Origin: Holothuria scabra
Lineage: Eukaryota; Echinodermata; Holothuroidea; Aspidochirotida; Holothuriidae
Direction: 5' to 3'
Length of the DNA: 64,000 nt
Assembly (NCBI GenBank): GCA_037179385.1
Contig: CM074179.1
Coordinates: 7,626,001 to 7,690,000, forward strand
The position numbers were made by a program, and so were the translations under genes. Positions 24,601-36,600 of this stretch are shown here, one piece after another. The notes under the pieces were generated by a model, which made no database searches, was not told the DNA's origin, and saw nothing but the letters and a program-made list of their open reading frames with translations. The first letter of the stretch is position 1. Every line of letters begins with the position of its first letter.

Positions 24601-27600
24601 CAGAGAGGATCGGGAGGACTTTAGAAAAAGACCATTGGGTAATGCCTGAACGTGAAAAACCACTTGTCCTTTTTTGTAAGGAAAATTTGGAATTGTCAGT
24701 TTCCTTGAAGAATATGGTCTTCTAGTAAGCAAAATCAAGAAGATCGTCGGGGGTGACTGAAGTTATCAGGCCCCATTTTTTTTATCGTGGACCTGTATAT
24801 GAAAGATCCCCGATGAAACTGGATTTTCTCTCAACAACAGGAGGAGGGAAGTCTTCCCCAACGGGGGCAACGATATCGGATCGGATTTCGCTCCAATTTT
24901 TGTGATGGTTAATTAATACCTCCTTCATTTTTGGTCGGAAAGAAACAAAAATTTGCCAATTTTGGATGGAGGAGATTTTAACTTAAACTGACAAAAATCG
25001 GACAGTAATCCGATCCCATATCGCTGTAGTGTGCACTGGGCTTAAAATCGATGCATCAAAAATAGGGTTACAAACGAAAAACAAACAGAAAAAAAAGTTC
25101 ACGATCATCCATCCAGTTACTTCAGTCCTTTACGTTCTTCAATTTTAGGACTTCCGCAAAAAATGCCGCACTTCCCCCACGGGGGATGAGATAGGACAAT
25201 TAAGGTACATGGAATTAGGTACAACAGATCTAAGAATAAGTGATCGAAATCCGATTCCCAATAGGCTTTAAAACAGCATTGCAAAACAAAAAAATGTGTT
25301 CAAGATCATCCACCTAGTAACTTCAGTGCTTTCAGGTTTTTTAATTAATTAATTAATTAAAATTAATTTAAATTAATTAATCAATTAAGTAATTAATTGA
25401 TTAATTAATTAATTAATTTTATTTTTTTAGGCCTCCCCGACGAAATCGCCGACCTTCCCTGAGGGGGAGGGGCAGTGGCCCCCCGCTGGCGCCACCCCTG
25501 CTTGTGTCTCGTAAGAAAAACAAAAATATTCCACACCATGTCCTCGAAACCCTGCCGCAGTCATTCTCTTCTTCTAACTCAAAATCTATCACTTTAAAGA
25601 TTGGTTATTACTTTAAGAAATACCACCACTTTTTAAAAAAGCCAAAAAAAGTTATGTAATGAGGGCTCAGGTTTTTTTTTCTTTAATATGGTTGAGCTTT
25701 TAGTTTGTCCTTGAAATTTTATACTGTTGAAATGTTTGAATATATTTTCGTGTAGACCCAACATTACGTACCTACACCATATGTGGGGGCAAATAGTGTT
25801 GCTTGACATTCCCTACAGTGGCACTAGATTTAAAAGAAAAAATTGAATCCAATGTCAAACTAATACATCGCGATGTCACAGAATTCCCATAATGTCCTAA
25901 ATATCTTGAAAAATGCATCACTTAAAAAACAATTTAATTTCTTGTTAATGCGATAAGCCATTGAGCTGTTGTTTTAACCCCCTGAAAGAGAAAAGTTTTC
26001 GCTTATTTTAAGTCAATGACTTCAGCCTCCGGAAAATATCTTTTACTCTTACAGACTTCTTCGTAAACAAAACTACTCATAGTCTAGACCTTATGTTAAT
26101 AAATCTAGCGTGAACAAGTATGATAGGATATGCCTGTATCATATGAACATATACCCCTTTGCTGCGGAGGAGTTTACTAAAAGATTTCTTTGAATCCAAC
26201 GGTCTACTAAGCAGCTTTCGCTGTGTATTTATACACAGTTGGTTTACAACTTAGGCCTACACGAATCAATGTATATCATTCAAAAAATCTGTACACAGCA
26301 TGCTGCACTGAAACTTGTTCTATGTGAAGTATAATTCTTTCAATGCATGCATATGCCGTTATTTGCTTTGATTATTCTCGATAGAAATGTACATATTGGT
26401 ACAACATTAAATGCAGGTATTCGCCTACACTAAACTTGAATTTTAGCTTCAAACCTAATGTATGCTGATTCTCAAATCTGGCACATGTACGTCAGAACCT
26501 CCGCTGAGTATTTAATGTCAATTCATCAGGGCACGTAAGAGTATGTTTAAAAATATCATTGCCACGTTTAATAATGTCTACAGTTTATACTATATATTTA
26601 ACTGAATGGCATTTTTGTGCTGAAGAGGAGGGGTACAAGGGGCGGATGAGGGTGGAGGGTGGGGCGAAAGTTTACGTTAACGTATTGTTTTTATTGGTGG
26701 TATGCTCTGGTTTTAGGTGACATTGTTTAAAGCTACAACTATGCTTATGTTTTGAGAAGCTTTCAATCTAGGAAAATAAAGAAAATAGCTTTCAAATGTC
26801 TTAGTGCGTGCCCCAGTCTTTAATCAATACTGCCACAACCACAAATATCGTTTTGCGTCATATTTTCATTTTAATGCCTGAAAATCTTTCATGGTAATTT
26901 CCTCATATTCAACGGTAAAATTCGATTCAATAATTTTTAAGGTAACATAGAGGAAACACTCTTCTCAAAGTATTTTACACGACAGTGAGACATACTTGAA
27001 GCACAGCTGTATTTGAAGAATAAATGTAGAGAAAGGGTCCACAAGTTCTACAAGTTTTCATTGGTCCTCTGTCCTGTACGTCTTGTTACAACATGAGTTT
27101 CTTTTCAATGCAGCTTTTGCTAGCTGAAATCTACCCAGCTGACCACAACCATATAATTGCGGTTTCTGAAATCCTCAGGCTACCCACTCTCTGACCAAGA
27201 GACTATCCGGACGAAAAACCGAATGTGTACTTCCGAGGGAGCTCGGTTTCCCAAGGAAGGTATTCCCTCTAAGCGTGTTACTTAAAAAGTGACCATATTT
27301 GGCTCCAACCGAACTAGATTTATTGAAAGTGAACAAAAGTTGTTTTTAGACTAATTCTTGATAAATTTCTTATTTTAACAAGGATTTATTGTAAGTAAAT
27401 AGCGCCATCTATTTGGTTGTCAGGGATAAGTGAGGACTGCTAGTTGTGCACAAATTAATCAAGTAAGATGGGGTTTTACCGCTCAGTTTCTAAACAATTC
27501 TTCTCAGTTGTAGCCCAATGGTTAATTTTCCCTACTCAGCTGCTTGTGGTGAACACCGAGCCCAAGAACTATGGCAGTAGGTCTCATTTTTAAAGTCTTT

Positions 27601-30600
27601 GATATGATCCCATCAGGATTCGAACTCCCGACTGCGATTCGGATGCTCTGACCAATTGACCGTCGACTGGGAAATGACTCAAGACTTCCATAATAAAATT
27701 ACGTTTCTACGTTTGTGTTGAAGTTGGAATTTTTTCATAACAAAATCAAGAGGTCACAACATTTTCTCAACTTTCAATATTTCTGTCACACTGTTCTATT
27801 TCATGTCCAACAAAATAATTTGAATGTTCTTCTTTCTCTTTCTCATCCAGTCAAGAAAGTATCTGTGAACTTTACCAAGAACTTCACAAGTCCAACATCC
27901 CTCATCTGCTCAGTAACTATGAAAAGGTTATTTATGAGGTTATCAAGGACATCAAACAACAACAATCGGAAATCAGCAGACTTGAACAGTCCTTTAAAAG
28001 GTACCGTAGATGTTTGATTTGTGAAATATAACTGTTATCTTTTTCATTCAAATCGTAATAGATACCGTTTCTTTGGAAGTTGTAATTTCAAACTATATGT
28101 CAACATATTTATAGGTATGGTCACCCTCTCCCAAACAGTTTCAATTCTTTTAACGTACTTACTAAAGCCTCTTCTGGACTATGCAATTTTCAAAATTCAT
28201 CCTCATCAAGACACAACCTCAGTTCATTGCTTCCGGATTTTAGTATACAAGACCTCAACGTGTAATCAAAACACTCGCAGTGCAGTACAGGCTTAGTAAT
28301 AGGAGCTTTGGTCCTTTGCCTTTTTTGAACTAGCTGTCAGTCAAATAGCTGAGCCAACTGAGAATTTTTGTGGTCTACTGCAGATATAATAGTGTGGGGT
28401 GAGAGGATTAGCCCTTTCAGGGGGGTGTTATTCATCACCCCAAACAGTTCCATTAACCGAATGAACTTACTTCGATAGCTCCCTCCCACAACTGTCTATA
28501 AAACGTATCCTTATTTGGACAGAGGTCTAGTTTTGTTGCTTTCTAGAGCATAAACTGGTCAGCACACAAGCCCCTTATGTTCTGTAACCAGAACTAGTGC
28601 GTGCTATGTGATATGACCGACTCTAGATTACTTGGAAATTGGTGTCCATCAAAGTGCATGCTGTGATGATTAACAATTTTGGCAGTCTACGTTTAAAATT
28701 GTAGTTTGGGTGACGAAGGGCTTCCCTTAAAGCAGGAACATATTTTCCCTAGTACTCTCTGTGGGACATGGAGTTATTGTCAGTGTTTCGTCGGGAGGGA
28801 TTCGAAACAGATTACATAAATTGTCCATCGTCATTACTACAAACACTTTTGGGGCTAGATCCCAAAGGCCCAGCTCAGTGATTTCCCATGAGGCTTTTAC
28901 TTAAGTGGCTTCAGAGACAAATGCAATTGAGTCACTTGGGTTGAGGGTGATAGTTAAACCCTCCAAATCGAAAAATAAGTATACAATTTATTTCCTAATG
29001 GGAGTATTCGTCGATGATGGTGTCTCATTACAGTAGCAATAAGAAGCAATAGTTTGTAGGTTATATGGAAGGTAAACTGTGTGAGTTACACTAGAAGTCT
29101 GCGAATGCTCAAAGTTAGGGTGGGGGGGGGGGGAGGAGAGAGGGAAGCAATAAGAAGGTAATAATGTATTCTTATTATATTTTGTAGAAAATAATTTAAA
29201 CCACAATTTTGGCTGTCAATGTTCGACGTATTCGAGCAAAATATCAGTTGGGGATCCTTAAAGAAGAATTTAATAAACCGATAAGCCTGGCACACGTGAT
29301 ATATAAACTATTTAGAATCAAACCTTAAAAATCAAAATCGGAAATCTTTTTTTTTTTCGGTGAGAAATTGTAAATTTCACTCTTTATTGTGACGCACGCT
29401 TTTGTATTGCTCAGTTCCAAAGCTAACAAGTCTGACGTCGTTTTAATCACATGCTATATTCCCATCTGAAATCACTTCGTTTGCATGTACTGTGACTAGA
29501 CTAAATGTTAATGAAACACACGTAACTGGCCCTTAGCATCATGTTACAATTCCCTCTTCTAATATTCTCTTCATCTCAGAGCAAGTGAGGCCCACGCAGC
29601 ACATTTGAGACAGCTCGAGTCTGAATCCGAGGCCCAGGCCATCAAAACAGAGGCTAGGATTAGACAACAGGTAAGTTATTTGTTCCATAATTTTGCTTTC
29701 AACTCTCGGGTTTTTTATCGAGGTCAGTTGTCCTTTCTGAAGTCTCATTCTGTGAAAAAACGAAATTGGTCTTAACAACGTAATACATTACATTATCGTT
29801 ATTCTAGCTCGAATCAAGCCTGCTAGAATGCTTTGGTCGTTATCATAACTTTATTAAGTCAGTATAAACCGGTGATATTATTGAAAATTAGCCTGCTCCA
29901 CCAACCTCTTTTCAATCAAGAAATTCAAAGGTGAAGGCCTAACCGCAGACATGATGACAAAAGTTACGAAATATGAAACAGCTTACAGGGGATTTTTGTC
30001 GATGATGGGAGCAAGATGCACTGTGGCAATAGAAAGTTTCACTCATAAACGTTTCCCAAGGGCTTATATTTTTTAGAAGATACCCCGTCGCCCTTCAACA
30101 TGGATACACAATCATACAAACATGTCTTTCACAGTGAAATTCTTTTCACTTGGGGAGACAAACAAGAACCATAGACTAGAGAACGAATTGTGTTGATTAT
30201 TCACAAGTTACAATTGTTTCGACCCAACAAAGAGGCCTCAGACAGTTTGGCGTACACTGCGTAAAGAGGTAGGGACATGCTGACAGGGGAGGTGCCTTGT
30301 AGGCATTGCATCACGGCAGGAAAGGTATTTTGAGCAAATTTACTAAAGTGGGCTAGATTTTGTTCAGTAAGACAGAATCTCACACTGCAGCTTATAACCT
30401 GGCTTAATATAGCGACGCCCACGGCCTTTTTCAATTGAGGGATACTGGCTTGTTATCTAAAAAGAGCGTGGCACGAACACCCGAACAGCTAAAGGTTCTA
30501 TTTTTAAAGTATTTGGTTTGACCCGGCATTGGAATCGAACCCAGGATCCTCCTAGTAAGAGTCCGATAATCTCCAACTAGACCACTCACTCGGATTCATG

Positions 30601-33600
30601 TAGGGGAGTCAGGCTTCGCAAACAAGAAAGTACTCCCTTGATGTGACGGTTCATTCTGATTCATCACGATTCAGTCAGCATTTTCACCCCGTATAACCCT
30701 TATCATTGTTATATGATAGAGCTATATCAGTTCATGATATGTCATGTGTAGGTTAAACCTGCCAACTAAACCCTAACATTTATCTAGAATTAAGTTCAAA
30801 TATGTTTTGCGTGAATTTCTTTGATAAGTGTGCCAATCGTAGGACTGGGTTTTGTATTTCGAGATTCTCATTTGACGAACATATAATTAAAGATAACGAA
30901 CCTGCCGGTGTTCTGGCAAAGATTGAACTGGCTATAGGCACGTATATGCGATTGCATACCACCATACTCCATACCACGTTCAATGCAAGACTTTAAAGGA
31001 CAGGAGCAGTCATCCCAAATTGAAGAAGTGTAGTAGACTGTCCAGTTTCATGATTGGCTGTCGGGAGTCATGTGACAATGTTTTTCCTCATCAAATGAGA
31101 AATTTACTACAAATAACTGCTGGGTTTACCTTGAATATGCAATTGTAAAGTCATAAAATGTAATGAAAGATACTTTGAAGGAATATAAGATGAAAATTGT
31201 GTTATTAAGTTTTTTCTTCAAAATAAGTTTGGAGGGACTGCTCTTTACCTTTAAAAGACAAACTGGTCAGTCAACCCTCACCTCAACTACAATTTTTTTA
31301 GTGGTCCACAGAAATCCTCAAATTGGCACAGCTGTTTGGTTGAAAGCAAGAACTCTGAGCAGCTCATATAACACATCATCACTGTACTGAGAGTGTGTTG
31401 ATTTCACATTGGGGTCTTGTACAGTACTCACCTTGAAGCAATATATTGAGATTGTGCCTGGATGAAGTTAAGTTTTACACAGTTATGAGAGGACTTAACT
31501 AGTAGTTTAGTAGAAATGGAGCCCTTTGGAGCGAGAGGATTAGGCCTTTAACTCGCATGGGGTTGGGAGGGGAGACTAAACCTTTTGCAAAAGGAAGTGT
31601 ATTTTGATCTTGGGTAGGGTGAGGCAATTTTCTTATTTGTTCTATTACCCCAACATAGATGGGCACAGCTGCATAACTTCGTACCTTATACGTGACTAAC
31701 ACTGATTTGTGCATAATATCGCCTATAACCAGTTTGAAATGTAGGTGGGAGCAAACGGATTGTTATTGGATGCAACTGTGATCAACGGCAATTATACTTG
31801 TGTGTGTAAAAAGATACACTATAAACAAAGGTGGTCAGGGATTAAACGCTTTTTCTTGCAATTTCTCCCACTTTTTAAACATGTTTGGATCAAGGAGGTG
31901 TTTATACCAAACTCCCCGACTCCCTGTTTGGATGATGAATACGCGCGCGTGTCTAATCCCCATGTATTTCCTTTTAAAACGCGTTTAACTGCATTGAATC
32001 ATATAGTGCTTTATAGCTGCACATGTTTCAATTTTAAACGAGTTTATAAAGTGGGAACAAAGGAATCGTTTAATTCGTAAAATCCATTTATGAGTTAACT
32101 ATGATGATGAAATACGAAATTCTTTCTTAAAGGATTGGCACAAGACTGTCTCCTGTAGTTTACCTACAGAATTAAAGTGAAGTTAACACAAGGGACAAGT
32201 TTCAGCGTTTTTAATTACGTATCTTGTACTTTGTTTGTTCAAAATGAGTCATGATAAGTTCAATATTTGTACACCACTAGTGGATAACTTTAAAATCATT
32301 AATGGTAATTTAAACGTTGAATGCGTGTGTAGAACTACCTCAGTGTCGTGAACGTTGTAGTACACGGCGTGTGGCGTAGCCAAACTGACACGAAAAAACT
32401 GCAGGGGCGACAAGCTCTCCCGTGCAATGAAAAGTTTTTCATCAAAGGTTAGAAATAATTACCCTACCAAACCTCTACAACTTAAGTGTAACTAGAAAAT
32501 CTCCCAGCATGATGGATCTTTCACTCGAGTGTACGTGTATATGATTTTCTTTTATTTTCGGGTCACTAGCAACGTCTCGTCTATTAATTAATGTTCATTT
32601 AATCTGTAATAATTTCTGGCTTCACGTTAAAATCTATTTCGGCTAAGTTTCGATGGTTGTAATATCTCACATAACCCCTCCCCCATTTGTCAAGCTCGAA
32701 GTTTCATCATTCAGTGAGAAGAAGGAGCGACAAATCAATCAAACAATTTTGATAAGCTAGAAACGTCAGTATAACTTTATTCCCAAGTAGGATTTGTGTT
32801 ACAAAATTGAAATTAATGGCATCTATAGATAGTGGCTCCCATATTAAAGCATATTACTGAATACAGCCTAAGGATATATTTTCCTGTACAAAAGAATCCA
32901 AAACACGCCACCACTTTTTAAACTTGATATGACTGAATTTTGAACTGGCACGTGACCGAGAATTAGGCGATATTACTTAAGTGATGATTATGTTAGGCCT
33001 GTATTGTAATAAGTGGCAATAGTATAGTATGAACGAGACGGCATATCGTATCTCATAGGCATTCAACGTTCAACTCAAGTACGTGCCAGCAATTGAGACA
33101 ATCTATTTACATAACAATTGAGACTAAGGGTCTGCTATAAGGCACTCAATGGCTCGCTTAATGAAATAGTCAGCTGAGAAGTGACGTTAAGGGGGAGACT
33201 GCACGCATGCCCCGTGTATGTGTATTATCATACAAGCACTGCCATATTTAAGTTTTCAGTTAACACATGTGAGTCCTCGTGACCTCTTTTGAACTCGAGG
33301 CGGTCACCTCCACTTTAAAAACAAAATACTGAACACAAAAAAATGTGAAATTTACTCCAAGATGAATGAAAATTAATTCTTTAACGAGTTTCTGTAGGTT
33401 TTACTCTTTTTTAAACAATGCCGCTCTCTAGGCACTCCGCATAATAAAACTTAGGTCTTTATTGGAACTCTTGTAGGAGTGAATTTCAGCTCTTTCGTAA
33501 TGAACGTTATTACTTCCACTCGTGTAACGAAAGAGATTTCACTAGGCCTGCTATTTTTAGAGTTTATACCACTGTTATTTCAGATAAAGTGGTAGCTGAG

Positions 33601-36600
33601 ATTATCAGATTTTAGCCTACACAAAGCCTTGTAGAGCATGACTACGTTTCTATTATCGGGTGTAGTGAGGGACCGAGGATACTGTAAATGAACAAAACCA
33701 GACAAACAGCAAAAGAAAGAAAAAAGCCCCCCTCCTCCCAAAAAAGAAATAATTAAATATATAAGTAATAAATAAAATAACATTAAATCAAAAAGCCAAA
33801 AGTGCAAAAAAAAAAAAATAAAATAAAATAAATAAACAGATTCCATGGCAAAGTATTAGTATATTTACATCGTGCATTCTCTTAGGTCTTACTAGCAAGC
33901 GAATCATTGCAATAATATTCTCCATTGTCAAAAAATGACTGACCTTTTCGTTACAGCGCCATCACTTTCTGTTCAAAATGATCTACGTGAAAAGGTTATG
34001 TAGTTTAGTGCAACCGCCCTTGAGTTACGGATTTCAATGAACCACCATGTGCAATGAATGTACACGAACGTAATATATTGAACCATCAAATCCATCAAGA
34101 TTGACTTCCTGTGATTCCGTCTCCATGACAACACCCATTAGCACGTCGCTATCGAGGGCCGATGAAACCCGTATAATCGAGGCTTCGACAAAACATCCAT
34201 AAAGGTTAATTTTAGCAATTTCCGATTTGAACTTTGTTGTTATCTTTTCCTCTGGTTGAAATGTCAACTGTCAAATACACTTTCAATAAATTGCACATAA
34301 CCTTCAAGTTTGTGAAAATGAGCCATTGCATAGAACTAGAATTTAGGAACTCCAAACGGACAGAATTATTGTGCATTTAACTAAGTCTCTACATAACGAG
34401 CTAGAAATAGCTATCTAAATCTACTTAATGTTTATTCATGCATCCAAAATTATGTCCCTGTTTATAAATAATTAGGGTTTCTTTAATTCGTTCAGCTACA
34501 GAAAGTGGTTGTTTACTACATAGATAAGTCTCAGTGACGTAACAACTAGACCATGTCTAAGGGCAAGCCTGCACACACATATGGTGGTTGCCCTCAATCA
34601 TGTGTGACAGCATGTGAAACTCTCCTATGATGTCATGTAGAAACATCTATAAACAAGTTAAACATCATGCACTTTAACCTTTCTTTATCATGAAACTTGA
34701 GGAAACCTCCGATAATCAATTACAATATATCCTATCAATGCAATTAAAAATTTTGACACATCGTGTGCGGGTGTTGCACACGCGACATCCAACTAGTCGT
34801 ATGTAATATCTATTTTGCTATTTGGTGAAAGTCTGAAAGGTTAAAACTGTCAATTAATAAGATTCAAACATATCGCTTCATTCAACATGTTGTCCCCATT
34901 GCCATTTCAAGACAAATTAAAAAGTCAGATCTCGATGTCCCGTCATGTGTACGTTTCCATGGAAACTCGATATTTTCCAGGAACAACCTGCGTGCAGCTT
35001 GAAACTTCTATTTTAAGCCAAGCGGAATATTGAGAGACTGTTAAGATGATTGTTGAAATATATACCTGTATACACAGCATCAGAAACGAACGGTCTGTTA
35101 TCACAAAACATGTTATTTAAAAAAAAGTCGGCAGTGACAACACGGCGTTCTCATTGAATGATGCTACGGTCCGTGTCCCGAACATGAAGTCAATTTGAAT
35201 CGTACTGCATAGGTAGGAGCCGAGGTATATCTCCCACGTGACACTGTGTTTTTATCACAGTTGCAGACAAAATTATGTCAACATTATCTTTTACTTGTGA
35301 TGAGTTGAACGGTTCAACAGTATAGCTATAAAAGACTGGCCAACTTGGCAGATTTATTTGACACCCGTTGCCAATCATTTATTTTATGCCCCAGTTAAAG
35401 GTGCTAGGGTTGCGAATTTAAGAGCAAAAGACAAGTTACCATGGTGATGAAAGAAGAAGATTGATATTTTGTCAATGAGATTGAGTTTATAGAGAATTAC
35501 TTTAGATGACGAAGGGAACCAACTATCATACTTATATTCAAAAGGTCATAATGACATCATCAGTAATTAAACGTTTTAATTCCCCCATGGCCCTGAAGTT
35601 TGGAAATAAGTTGCCCCTTTTCTCCAAGGAAACTTGGAGATTAAAGACAGACAAATACATAATGGACCGACTATGGTAGAAGACCGATGTTGGAGTACAT
35701 CTAAATGTTGCAGACTTTAAGTGCATGGTTTTCCTTTAATTAGCTAAACGGATAATACAGTCACTCCAACGGAGGTCCGTTAAATGGTTTTTTTTAAGTA
35801 TATAAACTGAAGGATATGCTAGAAGTTTCAATATACGGAGCGGGGTTTGGTACTTCTCGGGTGAGCTTGTTTGATAATAGCCGATAGGGTCATAACACCG
35901 CGGACATAAGTCAAAATATGTATGTTCTCTTAAACATTTTGAGGTACTAATCACTCCAATTGAGTCATACTAGGGACCAATCCAAAATTGGAATTATAGA
36001 AACTTTCAATCGAAATAGAGTCATTTTTTCTTTTTTCAGAGTGATGATGTTTTAGTCTACATGCTAGAACCTTCTGTAACTAAGATATTGCTGGATTCAA
36101 AGAGTGCCAGTCTGAGTCAGAGATCTGTAAGATGACAGTGTATACTAATCTCACTCATCTTGTGGTGTCATTTCAGGATAAAACTGTATTATTATATCTA
36201 TGGACCACCGCATTCGTAAATTGGTTACAAGCGATGTCAAAATTATTGCACCAAGTTCAGAAACTGTTACAATGTAGAAGTTGGACATACTTTCAAGTTT
36301 GTAAAAAATGCACTTGCTTATATTTACTTATAATATTGTGTTACATGTCGTGGCGCCTTTCGCCGGCCACATTTCATTGATGGAATAAAAGAAAACGTTA
36401 AACATTAATAACAAAACAATATCGATTAATTTAAATTGAAATACCGGTAGCAACCCTCGTTTAAACTTAGGCTGAAGTTATCTTTATATAGTTATAATTA
36501 CCGGTATGCATGGCTGGTGCAGTCTTAACACGCTTTTCAATTCAACACATGCTCGCTTAATTGTGCATATTACTGTCTACCGTGCTAAACATAGCACCGC

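Larger units (their letters stand above)
22887..25500. mobile_element. non-autonomous hAT-like DNA transposon, 2.6 kb
   Basis: The left end CAGGGGTGGCTCCAG and the right end in reverse CAGGGGTGGCGCCAG match at 14 of 15 positions and start with CAG as hAT ends do. Flanking octamers CTTCTGTC (22879-22886) and CTTGTGTC (25501-25508) agree at seven of eight positions, the 8-bp duplication expected of hAT. No long reading frame or transposase motif is present. The interior contains a GC-rich hairpin near 22993, a fragment of the 16-kb repeat near 24.58 kb, three related subterminal units at about 24.73, 25.0 and 25.24 kb, and a TTAA-rich stretch. Confidence 0.75.
16968..27850 (+). other. RASEF intron between exon 2A and exon 3 (10.9 kb), containing exon 1B
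   Basis: Cassette B sits inside this interval. It also holds a TGTTTA-type repeat, a local GC-rich patch near 17.96-18.18 kb, an NRF1-like site, a short hAT-like MITE, a TTAA MITE, a 2.6-kb hAT-like element and a SINE. Stretches near 18.2-20.2 kb and 25.5-27.4 kb show nothing recognisable. Confidence 0.75.
28001..29579 (+). other. RASEF intron 3 (1.6 kb)
   Basis: Two TTAA-type MITEs stand back to back between 28.1 and 28.73 kb, and there is a short poly-G run near 29.12 kb. Nothing else was recognised. Confidence 0.8.

Noticed and set aside
34034..34267. Minus-strand frame of 77 codons with a protein-like composition
   Set aside because: It is isolated inside an intron, matches no family I know and has no supporting exon on either side.
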